Assembly (NCBI GenBank): GCA_051418055.1
Contig: JBPRGH010000101.1
Coordinates: forward strand, 1-13,410
DNA length: 13,410 nucleotides
Direction of reading: 5' to 3'
Source: JBPRGH01 sp051418055
Lineage (GTDB): Bacteria; Bacteroidota; Bacteroidia; Cytophagales; Cyclobacteriaceae
In this document: positions 7,761 to 13,410 of the stretch, piece by piece
Layout: each line of letters starts with the position of its first letter
Position numbering within the stretch: position 1 is the first letter of the stretch
The notes under the pieces: generated by a model
Databases searched by the model: none
Told to the model about the DNA's origin: nothing
What the model saw: only the letters and a program-made list of their open reading frames with translations
Position numbers and translations under genes: made by a program

Positions 7761-7849
<89 letters not shown>

Positions 7850-7872
7850 GTGTATCTGTAACTGAAAGAATG

Positions 7873-7880
7873 CAAATATA
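7873..7880 (-). promoter_or_regulatory. -7 promoter box of the tRNA-Ser/Arg transcript
   Basis: On minus this reads TATATTTG, an exact TAnnTTTG, followed by CATTC. It lies 23 bp before the tRNA-Ser 5' end. No clear TTG -33 element is seen at the expected distance. Confidence 0.6.
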
Positions 7881-7942
7881 AAATTTCATTCCCTATTCTT
7901 CTAAAAGAAAATGAAATTATTGCCTTCTCTGCTCAATTGAAA

Positions 7943-8002
7943 TCAAAAAAATAGCCTTATTGCATTTAATAAGGCCTTCTTTTATGTCGGGGCGGCAGGA
8001 TT
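7943..8002. repeat. Direct repeat copy A: tRNA-Pro 3' end plus terminator
   Basis: This is a 60-bp segment identical to 8146-8205 except at one base (T at 7981, C at 8184). On minus it starts with the last 16 nt of tRNA-Pro and continues through the terminator. It is only the tRNA tail: sequence beyond 8002 is not tRNA, so this copy is not a tRNA gene. Confidence 0.9.
7944..7975 (-). terminator. Duplicated tRNA-Pro terminator (copy A)
   Basis: On minus, GCCTTATT (7975-7968) and AATAAGGC (7961-7954) form a perfect 8-bp stem with a 6-nt loop, followed closely by seven T residues (7951-7945). It is identical to the functional terminator at 8147-8178. Confidence 0.75.
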
Positions 8003-8012
8003 ACTCATACCC

Positions 8013-8159
8013 TCAAAGCATGCCGCACATCCCCTCGTGATTCGTCAAAGCTGAAATAATTCTGCTAAAAAAAACCTTTAGTCTTAAATCATCTTTGACG
8101 AATTCGAACAGGTTCTCATCCTGCTCATTCTTTAAGCCAATAATGTCAAAAAAATAGCC
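8013..8159 (-). other. Open frame without a start codon inside the tRNA-Pro repeat interval
   Basis: A 48-codon open frame fills most of the DNA between the two repeat copies, ending at TGA 8015-8013. It includes segments such as NEQDENLFEFVKDDLRLK and SALTNHEGMCGML. It has no ATG at its beginning and starts inside the terminator, so it is not called a gene. It could be the C-terminal remnant of a lost cargo gene, or chance. I recognise no family. The interval also contains ATTCGTCAAAG (8040-8050), repeated inverted at 8093-8103. Confidence 0.25.
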
Positions 8160-8205
8160 TTATTGCATTTAATAAGGCCTTCTCTTATGTCGGGGCGGCA
8201 GGATT
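8146..8205. repeat. Direct repeat copy B, overlapping the intact tRNA-Pro
   Basis: This is the partner of 7943-8002 (59/60 identical, period 203 bp). Positions 8190-8205 are the tRNA 3' end; 8147-8178 is the terminator. Duplication of a tRNA 3' end plus flank is the classic footprint of tyrosine-integrase insertion, though a simple tandem duplication with decay would look similar. Confidence 0.88.
8147..8178 (-). terminator. Terminator of tRNA-Pro
   Basis: On minus, an 8-bp perfect stem GCCTTATT/AATAAGGC with loop AAATGC, then TA and seven T residues, begins about 12 bp after the tRNA 3' end. Confidence 0.88.
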
Positions 8206-8264
8206 CGAACCTGCGACCCCCTGGTCCCAAACCAGGTGCGCTAACCGGACTGCGCTACGCCCCG
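8190..8264 (-). tRNA. tRNA-Pro, anticodon UGG
   Basis: This is a 75-nt cloverleaf. The acceptor CGGGGCG pairs perfectly with CGCCCCG. The D arm is GCGC/GCGC. The anticodon arm CCTGG-TTTGGGA-CCAGG gives anticodon TGG, and the T arm is GCAGG-TTCGAAT-CCTGC. The discriminator is A. CCA is not encoded. It has its own promoter-like sequence upstream and terminator downstream. Confidence 0.97.
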
Positions 8265-8279
8265 TACTAAAATGAGGTG

Positions 8280-8309
8280 CGAAGATACGCCTTGTTTTTT
8301 TCTTTCAAA
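8280..8309 (-). promoter_or_regulatory. Promoter of tRNA-Pro
   Basis: On minus, TTTG (8309-8306) is followed after 18 bp by TATCTTCG (8287-8280), one base from the Bacteroidota -7 consensus TAnnTTTG. It is 15 bp before the tRNA 5' end. The spacing and TTTG box fit the two-part -33/-7 promoter of this phylum. Confidence 0.6.
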
Positions 8310-8464
8310 ATATATTCAGGAAAAAAATAAAGATTTTTTCAAGCACCCTTTTAATACATAAACTTTAGATACAAAAGTTCCTATTAAGTAAGAGCTGAAG
8401 ATAAAATTCTTTTTGTAAAGGAAATTAATTATTAATAAATTGAATATTCAAATTCTTTATAAAT

Positions 8465-10072
8465 ATGAAAGCTACAGCTTCAAAAGAAATCCCTTCTCAA
8501 TTCCGCATTGATAAGCCTCTCAAACAAAAATCTTATTTAATAAATGGAAAACTTAAGGAGTGGAATGCCCAATTTACAGATGTTTATTCCTCTATACGCA
8601 CTAATAATATAAATGGTCAAATCACCCCTACATTATTAGGTTCTATACCCCATATGGATGAAGCGAGTGCCCTTGAGACACTGGATGCAGCATACAATGC
8701 ATATGACAGAGGTAAGGGGAAATGGCCAATAATGAAAATTAATGACCGTGTAGCCTGTATGACCTCTTTTGTTGAGCAGATGAAGTTAAAACGTGCTGAG
8801 GTTGTTAAATTTCTCATGTGGGAGATCGGTAAAAATCTTCCTGATTCTGAAAAAGAATTTGACCGTACGGTCGAATATATATATGATACAATAGAGGAAT
8901 ATAAAGAGCTGGACAGGAACAGCGCCAAATTTCAAAAACAAGATGGAATTTATGCACATATACGAAGAGGGCCTTTAGGTGTGGTATTATGCCTTGGCCC
9001 CTATAATTATCCGCTGAATGAGACTTTTGCCCTTCTGATTCCAGCCCTGATGATGGGAAATACTGTGGTCTTCAAACCTGCAAAACATGGCGTGCTTTTG
9101 CTTTCACCTCTTTTAGAAGCGTTCAGAAATAGTTTTCCTGAGGGTGTGGTGAATATAATTTATGGCAGGGGCAGGGAAGTAGCTGCACCAATAATGAAAA
9201 CGGGAAAAATTGATGTGCTGGCATTGATTGGTAACAGCAAATCTGCTATTGCCCTGCAGGACCTTCATCCGAATAAGAACAGATTAAGATTAGTGCTGGG
9301 GCTGGAAGCTAAAAATCCGGCTATTGTACTTCCAAGCGCTGATCTGGAATTAGCGATAAATGAATGTCTTACAGGTACTTTATCTTTTAACGGACAAAGA
9401 TGTACTGCGCTAAAAGTTCTTTATATACATGAAGATATTATTAATAAATTTCTTGATCAGTTTGCTTCCAGGGTTGATGAGCTAAAATTTGGTGATCCCT
9501 GGGAGGAGGGAGTAAAGCTTACACCTTTACCTGAGCCGGGTAAGCCTGGATATATTAAAGAGCTTATTGATGATGCATTAGCAAAAGGAGCTAAAATAAT
9601 AAATAACAAAGGAGGGGAGATGTTAGAAAATTACATCTTTCCGGCTGTCCTTTATCCGGTAACAAAGGATATGAGGGTATATAAGGAGGAGCAGTTTGGG
9701 CCGGTAATTCCTGTGCTTTCTTTTAAAGACATAGATGAACCTTTAGATGATATGGCCGAATCGAGTTACGGACAGCAGGTAAGCCTTTTTGGCGATGATA
9801 TTGAAAAACTTGCACCATTAATAGACAGGCTGGTGAACCTGGTGTGCCGGGTTAATCTTAATAGCTCTTGCCAGCGGGGTCCTGATGTTTATCCTTTTAC
9901 CGGAAGGAAAGATTCTGCGGTAGGAACATTGAGTGTATATGATGCTTTACGTTCTTTTTCAATTCGAACCTTTATTGCATCAAAGGATAATGACCATAAT
10001 AATAAAATACTGAAGGAGCTGCTGGATAGTAAAGCCTCGAATTTCGTCAGTACGGATTATTTATTAGGATAA
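8465..10072 (+). CDS. gapN: GapN-like NADP-dependent glyceraldehyde-3-phosphate dehydrogenase (aldehyde dehydrogenase superfamily)
   Basis: This 535-residue cytoplasmic enzyme is expected to oxidise glyceraldehyde 3-phosphate directly to 3-phosphoglycerate with NADP, giving NADPH and bypassing the ATP-forming step of glycolysis. The aldehyde-dehydrogenase landmarks are present: GPYNYP with Asn181, FKPAK (203-207) for cofactor binding, nucleophile Cys313 in FNGQRCTALK, EEQFGP (408-413) with Glu409, and SSCQRGPDVYPFTGRKDS (467-484), close to the CQRGPD-FPF-G-KDS stretch of GapN enzymes. One oddity is the usual LELGGKNP, holding the general-base Glu: here it reads LGLEAKNP, so Gly279 takes the Glu position and a Glu (281) sits two residues later. 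The start at 8465 is the first ATG after an AT-rich leader. A small gene follows after 60 bp, perhaps co-transcribed. The GapN assignment is by motif; another phosphorylated aldehyde remains possible. Confidence 0.78.
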   Translation: MKATASKEIPSQFRIDKPLKQKSYLINGKLKEWNAQFTDVYSSIRTNNINGQITPTLLGSIPHMDEASALETLDAAYNAYDRGKGKWPIMKINDRVACMTSFVEQMKLKRAEVVKFLMWEIGKNLPDSEKEFDRTVEYIYDTIEEYKELDRNSAKFQKQDGIYAHIRRGPLGVVLCLGPYNYPLNETFALLIPALMMGNTVVFKPAKHGVLLLSPLLEAFRNSFPEGVVNIIYGRGREVAAPIMKTGKIDVLALIGNSKSAIALQDLHPNKNRLRLVLGLEAKNPAIVLPSADLELAINECLTGTLSFNGQRCTALKVLYIHEDIINKFLDQFASRVDELKFGDPWEEGVKLTPLPEPGKPGYIKELIDDALAKGAKIINNKGGEMLENYIFPAVLYPVTKDMRVYKEEQFGPVIPVLSFKDIDEPLDDMAESSYGQQVSLFGDDIEKLAPLIDRLVNLVCRVNLNSSCQRGPDVYPFTGRKDSAVGTLSVYDALRSFSIRTFIASKDNDHNNKILKELLDSKASNFVSTDYLLG

Positions 10073-10097
10073 GGTTTTTCTAAACTATAGATAGTTG

Positions 10098-10121
10098 ATA
10101 TGGTTTTTATTTAAACCATAT
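10098..10121 (+). promoter_or_regulatory. Hairpin in the leader of the 69-residue gene
   Basis: ATATGGTTT (10098-10106) and AAACCATAT (10113-10121) form a perfect 9-bp stem with loop TTATTT, ending 11 bp before the ATG at 10133. No T-run follows, so it is more likely a leader structure than a gapN terminator. Its function is unknown. Confidence 0.45.
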
Positions 10122-10132
10122 AACCTGTTATT

Positions 10133-10342
10133 ATGAAAGATATACCTTCATCAGATCCTAAAGACCATACACAAAGTATTAAAGCAGAAATGCAGGAGCT
10201 GGTTGATCACCTGCGGAAAGATGTTGAAAAGGTTGATGAACCAAAGGCAAAAGCTTTATTCGAAACCTCTGCAGAAGTAATTAACGGGTTGATAACAGCT
10301 TTTAATCATTATGAAGAGAAGAGTGAAGAGGCCTGGAAATAA
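10133..10342 (+). CDS. Small helical protein of unknown function (gene A)
   Basis: This 69-residue protein, rich in Glu, Lys and Asp, is predicted by its composition and hydrophobic spacing to form two long helices: about 16-35 (IKAEMQELVDHLRKDVEKV) and 39-62 (KAKALFETSAEVINGLITAF). There is no signal peptide, membrane segment or cysteine. It is probably cytoplasmic; I do not recognise a family. Support for it being real comes from the remnant at 10765-10809, where the last codons (KSEEAWK and stop) are kept with only synonymous changes. Its stop codon directly abuts the stop of a minus-strand gene tail (10343-10384). It lies 60 bp after gapN on the same strand. Confidence 0.7.
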   Translation: MKDIPSSDPKDHTQSIKAEMQELVDHLRKDVEKVDEPKAKALFETSAEVINGLITAFNHYEEKSEEAWK

Positions 10343-10384
10343 TTACTTTTGATCCTTTGTTCCGGAACGGGACCTTATTTCAGC
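10319..10384. repeat. A/B-junction direct repeat, copy 1
   Basis: This 66-bp segment matches 10786-10851 at 61 positions, with all five differences being transitions. It contains the last seven codons and stop of gene A on plus and, on minus, the last 13 codons and stop of gene B. Similarity stops sharply at 10384. Confidence 0.85.
10343..10384 (-). pseudogene. Tail fragment of gene B (first copy)
   Basis: On minus this reads AEIRSRSGTKDQK followed by TAA, matching the C-terminus of the membrane-protein pseudogene at 10810-11100 (AEIRSRSGTKNQK, TAG). The rest of the gene is missing: DNA beyond 10384 is unrelated. This is the truncated relic of a second B gene converging on gene A. Confidence 0.65.
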
Positions 10385-10529
10385 GGGTAATATTTCAATA
10401 AAAATAGAAGAATTGATTGACTCATATTTTAAATTAACATTTTATTAAAGAAAGCTGTATTTATGGATCTTGTAAAAAAAACAATTTATTTTGTAAGTCA
10501 AATGGGGGAGATTAACCGAAACTTTCTTT

Positions 10530-10704
10530 ACTTTTTGTCTTAACACAAAAAGTAACAAAAAAGTCAAGGCTTTGAGAATTTGGCTAAAGTTTAGGCTAGA
10601 TAGTATACGCAAAAATAAACTCTCCCGATTGCTATCGGGATCAAACAGATTTTTGCAGGATAATTATGTAAGCCTAAACTTTTTAACGCCAAATCCTCAA
10701 GGCC
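10530..10704. repeat. Nested palindromic repeat element
   Basis: Three levels of inverted symmetry share a centre. The outer arms 10568-10597 and 10671-10704 match as GGCTTTGAG/CTCAAGGCC, ATTTGGC/GCCAAAT and AAAGTTTAGGCT/AGCCTAAACTTT, with a 4-base bulge. Middle arms GCAAAAAT (10609-10616) and ATTTTTGC (10649-10656) lie inside. At the centre is TCCCGAT-TGCT-ATCGGGA (10623-10640). A separate 9-bp hairpin, ACTTTTTGT/ACAAAAAGT (10530-10553), precedes the left arm. There is no transposase or plausible start codon. The rest of the 10343-10809 spacer is AT-rich and holds nothing else I can support. Elements with this hairpin core are, to my knowledge, common between genes in this phylum. Confidence 0.75.
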
Positions 10705-10764
10705 AATCCATGAACTTCAATTATCGATGATAGCAAAATTTGATTCAGACTCATAAAAAAATGT

Positions 10765-10809
10765 GGATTAATAATAACTTATAGGAAAAGCGAAGAGGCC
10801 TGGAAATAA
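10765..10809 (+). pseudogene. 3' remnant of a second copy of gene A
   Basis: The last 45 bp align with the end of gene A: KSEEAWK plus stop is intact with synonymous changes (AAA for AAG, AGC for AGT). Upstream, 10765-10780 matches 10286-10301 at 12 of 16 bases, all differences transitions, after a 12-bp deletion. The first 50 or so codons are absent. The stop codon abuts that of gene B. Confidence 0.55.
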
Positions 10810-10851
10810 CTACTTTTGATTCTTTGTTCCGGAACGGGATCTTATTTCAGC
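10786..10851. repeat. A/B-junction direct repeat, copy 2
   Basis: This is the partner of 10319-10384 (offset 467 bp, 61/66 identical). It overlaps the 3' end of the gene A remnant and the 3' end of the gene B pseudogene. Confidence 0.85.
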
Positions 10852-11100
10852 ATCAATTTTTTTTCTTGACCTGTTTAACAGATATCCCATTAAAATGCCA
10901 ACCGGAACCATACCGACGACGGTATATGATTTATAAATAAATACCAGTGTTAAAATTGCTACTGCAGCACAATAGAATCCTATATCCAGACTAAGATTTA
11001 ACTATTTTCTTTTTTGCAGCTTCACCGTCGGCAAATTTCTTAGTTCAGGACCCATTTTTTTAAACATACGACTATCTCTATTATCCTCCAATTCATTAAC
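10810..11100 (-). pseudogene. Two-helix small membrane protein interrupted by an amber codon (gene B)
   Basis: One minus frame runs from just after the recQ stop to 10810, broken only by TAG at 11004-11002. Before it: NELEDNRDSRMFKKMGPEL, then RNLPTVKLQKRK. After it: LNLSLDIGF, then a hydrophobic helix (YCAAVAILTLVFIYKSY), a short turn, a second helix (VVGMVPVGILMGYLL) and a basic tail RSRKKIDAEIRSRSGTKNQK. The cytoplasmic-then-membrane layout reads as a single protein of roughly 90 residues. The first ATG is at 11067; in-frame protein-like sequence begins earlier, at about 11100, without an ATG, so the start may also be lost. It begins about 20 bp after recQ and could have been in its transcript. 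I do not recognise the family. A sequencing error at the TAG or readthrough are alternatives. Confidence 0.65.
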
Positions 11101-11118
11101 CGGACACTCAGTAGTAGG

Positions 11119-13250
11119 TTAAAATACAGCTTCATCCTTAACTGATTCGGAACCCTTAATAAAAGCGAGACCGAGACGCAGCGTGTGGAATTCATACTTC
11201 TCGTTTAAATATTCATGTATCTCTTTCAGGCTATCTGTTTTATCCAGTTTATACCAGGCTTGTAAAATCGTATTTATCTCCTGCTCGGAAATATATTCTG
11301 AAATGTCAATTTTTTCGCCTTTCTCATAGAGATATGCAATGTGGTTATATATAGTGGCAGGATTTAGGCTTCTCTTTTTAGCTACTTCTTCAACCGATAA
11401 ACCTTCTTTTAATAAAGTAAACGTCTCGAGATATGTCTTTCCCTTAATATTCTTTAAGGTTGTATTGGAAGCGATGAATTTTTTGATCTCATTTAAGAAC
11501 AGCTCTCCATACTTCTCCAGCTTATGTTTACCTACACCTGAAATTTCTGCCATATCATTTATATACATAGGTTTAACCTCACACATCTCAAGCAAGGTAG
11601 CATCATTAAAAATAATATATGCCGGTACATCCTCCATCTTTGCCAGCGTCAATCTTACACTCTTCAGGTGTTGGAAAAGTTCGGTGTCAAATTGTGCTTT
11701 TTTAGATTTGTGCGGAGTATGCTCCTGCTGCTCATGTGTAATAGGTTGAGAAAGATTAACCTTTATCTTTTTATTTAATGCTAGCTCACCGATCTCAGTT
11801 ACCTTTAATCTGTTATGGGTAGTAAAATCTACTTCAAAATAGCCCTGGTTGACCATCTGAGAAATAAAATGAACCCATTCCTCCCGGTTTATATCAGCTC
11901 CGGCTCCAAAAGTTTTTATCTTATCAAATCCGGCTTGTATTATTTCCTTTTTCTGTGATCCCCGCAGCACATCTACAAGCATATTTAAAGCCACCTGCTC
12001 CTTTAACCGTTTTGCTGCCGATAATGCTTTTTGAGCTATTACCGTACCATCGAAATATTGAGGAGGGTTTTTACAGTTGTCGCAATGGCCGCATTGTTCT
12101 GTGCGGTATTCACCAAAATAGCTTAAGATCATATTGGTGCGGCAGCTGGTTGACTGGCAAAACTCGATCATCCGATTCAGTTTGGAACGCTGCACCATTT
12201 TAAATGTCTCATCCGCCTCACTTTTGTCAATAAACTGCTGGTAGATCTTTCCGTCATTTACACTATAAAAAAGTACCGTATCAGCTTCCACACTATCCCT
12301 TCCGGCACGACCAATTTCCTGATAATAGCTCTCCAGGTTTTTAGGCAGGTTATAATGAAGCACATACCGCACGTTGCTTTTATCTATTCCCATTCCAAAA
12401 GCTATTGTAGCACAAACTACTTTTATCTCATCCTGCTGAAATCCTTTCTGAACCCCATTACGTTGCTCCGCAGTTAACTCTGCATGATAATGATAAGCTT
12501 TGATACCATTATCGCGGAGCTTCTCTGCCACCATTTCCGTAGATTTTCTACTAAGGCAATAGATTATCCCGCTTTCATTACTCCGCTTTTTAACAAACTC
12601 CAGAATATGATCCATTCGGCGGTATGCTGGTAATACATTAAGGAATAGATTTTTACGCTCAAAACTGGAAATATATCGTTCAGCATCTTTCAGCTGTAGC
12701 TTTTCAATTATATCATTTTGTGTGGCCTTATCAGCAGTTGCTGTAAGTGCTATTACAGGAGTATCCGAAAAATTTTTCGTAAGATTCGGGAGTGCAGTAT
12801 ATTCCTGCCTGAAGTCGTTGCCCCAGATAGAAACACAATGTGCTTCATCAATGGCGATAAGACTGATATTTTTATCTTTTATAAATTTTATAAAATATGG
12901 GTTCACTGCCTTTTCCGGAGAAATATAAAGCAGCTTAAGATCCTCTGTCCCAATATTATTGGCAACAACCTGAGCTTCATCACTGGAGATACTGCTGTTT
13001 AATGCACCAGCCGAAATACCATTCGCTCTTAAATTATCTACCTGATCTTTCATCAAAGCAATAAGTGGAGAAATAACTATGGCGGTGCCAGGGCAGGAAG
13101 CTGATAGCAGAGCGATTTACCACCCCCTGTAGGCATTATAACAAGGCTATCTTTTTTATTAAGTACGTTCTTAATTATTAACTCCTGCTGATCTCGGAAT
13201 TCATCATAGCCGAAGTACCGCTTAAGAAGTAAATGTATTTTGGTTGACAT
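11119..13250 (-). pseudogene. recQ: RecQ-family ATP-dependent DNA helicase, frameshifted near the N-terminus
   Basis: An intact RecQ would unwind DNA 3' to 5' in recombination and fork repair. The first frame starts at ATG 13250 (MSTKIHLLLKRYFGYDEFRD) and reaches the Walker A motif MPTGGGKSLCYQLPAL, then stops at TAG 13079-13077 after 57 codons. The family sequence resumes in another frame with GTAIVISPLIALMKDQ and continues to the end. Three residues between PAL and GTA are missing, so about 10 bp appear lost. In the downstream 645 codons are DEAH (70-73), CVSIWGNDFRQEY, ALTATA, ATIAFGMGID, QEIGRAGRD, a zinc site with Cys305, 322, 325 and 328, an HRDC domain (about 455-530) and a helix-turn-helix extension (about 538-630). 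Initiating at TTG/ATG near 13056 would give a protein lacking Walker A, so no helicase activity is expected. Full length would be about 713 residues. Confidence 0.88.
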
Positions 13251-13254
13251 GGTT

Positions 13255-13338
13255 GTAAGTTAAAAGTTTAGAGTTCAAAGTTCAAAGTTCAAAGTTTAAT
13301 GTTCAAAGTTTAAAGTTTAATGTTCAATGTTCAAAGTT
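13255..13338. repeat. Twelve-unit heptamer array in front of recQ
   Basis: Twelve exact 7-bp units in one phase (plus strand) are GTAAGTT, AAAAGTT, TAGAGTT, CAAAGTT three times, TAATGTT, CAAAGTT, TAAAGTT, TAATGTT, CAATGTT, CAAAGTT; the consensus is YAAAGTT. On the recQ strand this is AACTTTR, ending 4 bp before the ATG at 13250. The array therefore occupies the whole expected leader and promoter region. Units degrade toward the gene. Confidence 0.9.
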
Positions 13339-13350
13339 TCAGTTTTTAAT

Positions 13351-13385
13351 CACCGGTCTGACCACCAGCGGGGGTCTGACCGGCG
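13351..13385. repeat. GC-rich palindrome with an internal GGTCTGACC repeat
   Basis: CCGGTC (13353-13358) pairs with GACCGG (13378-13383), and GGTCTGACC occurs twice (13355-13363, 13373-13381). Its CGGTCTGAC is the reverse complement of GTCAGACCG in the unit at 134-176, so it may be a related repeat in the opposite orientation. As on the left side, it lies next to a heptamer array. Confidence 0.5.
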
Positions 13386-13410
13386 ATTTGTATTGAAATT
13401 CAGTGTTGTG

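Noticed and set aside
7943..8002. Possible second tRNA-Pro gene
   Set aside because: Only the last 16 nt of the tRNA are present. No anticodon arm, D arm or 5' acceptor strand follows.
10463..10543. 26-residue ATG frame (MDLVKKTIYF...)
   Set aside because: It is too short, ends inside the 9-bp hairpin before the palindromic element, and has no supporting homology or context.
10497..10732. Open frame of about 77 codons through the palindromic element (includes KVKALRIWLKFRLDS)
   Set aside because: It has no start codon near its beginning, and the sequence is explained by nested inverted repeats; repeats of this kind give long accidental frames.
11043..11096. Alternative minus frame MNWRIIEIVVCLKKWVLN
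   Set aside because: It is only 18 residues and overlaps the more protein-like frame NELEDNRDSRMFKKMG, which continues into the membrane-protein pseudogene.
13040..13120. Programmed ribosomal frameshift in recQ
   Set aside because: Residues are missing at the junction as well as the frame changing. There is no slippery heptamer or downstream pseudoknot, so a deletion or sequencing error is simpler.

Overview
The window looks like chromosome from a low-GC member of the Bacteroidota, probably the Cytophagales. The evidence is: protein families typical of that phylum (a secreted M1 peptidase ending in -AAQ, a LdtD-like L,D-transpeptidase lipoprotein, and a RecQ with a C-terminal helix-turn-helix extension); genes without clear Shine-Dalgarno sites; TAnnTTTG-type -7 boxes; and intergenic DNA full of 7-bp periodic arrays and a TCCCGAT/ATCGGGA palindrome. 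The phylum is a confident inference; genus and species cannot be told.

Layout. Positions 1-475 hold no gene. They contain two related GC-rich hairpin units, a small hairpin, several drifting heptamer arrays, and the terminator of the first gene. Next come a secreted M1 metallopeptidase (minus, 476-2344), a small exported protein of unknown function (plus, 2556-2996) and a lipoprotein L,D-transpeptidase (minus, 2999-4768). The last two converge with only 2 bp between their stop codons. Divergent from the transpeptidase are formate-tetrahydrofolate ligase (fhs, 4861-6543, with a clear terminator) and a six-helix voltage-gated potassium channel (6735-7469).

Positions 7470-8464 are a minus-strand tRNA cluster: Arg(UCU), Ser(GCU) and Pro(UGG). 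Downstream of tRNA-Pro, a 60-bp segment made of the tRNA 3' end plus its terminator is repeated at 59/60 identity with a 203-bp period. This looks like an attachment-site scar or a partial duplication. A GapN-like aldehyde dehydrogenase (8465-10072) follows, and then a 69-residue helical protein (10133-10342).

The right third (10.3-13.4 kb) is decaying DNA. A convergent small-gene pair (A on plus, B on minus) appears once as complete A with the tail of B, and again 467 bp later as the tail of A with nearly complete B. Between them lies a nested palindromic repeat element. The second B carries an in-frame amber codon. The neighbouring recQ is split by a frameshift directly after its Walker A motif, consistent with loss of about 10 bp. 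A 12-unit heptamer array (YAAAGTT on plus) runs nearly up to the recQ start codon, and another GC-rich palindrome lies beyond it.

The intact genes are mostly housekeeping: one-carbon metabolism (fhs), NADPH-generating glycolytic oxidation (gapN-like), peptidoglycan cross-linking, peptide degradation and potassium flux. They do not form one pathway. I found no defence system, CRISPR array, transposase or biosynthetic cluster. The most unusual material is the repeat architecture, the duplicated A/B junction, the tRNA-Pro repeat, and the displaced catalytic glutamate in the aldehyde dehydrogenase.
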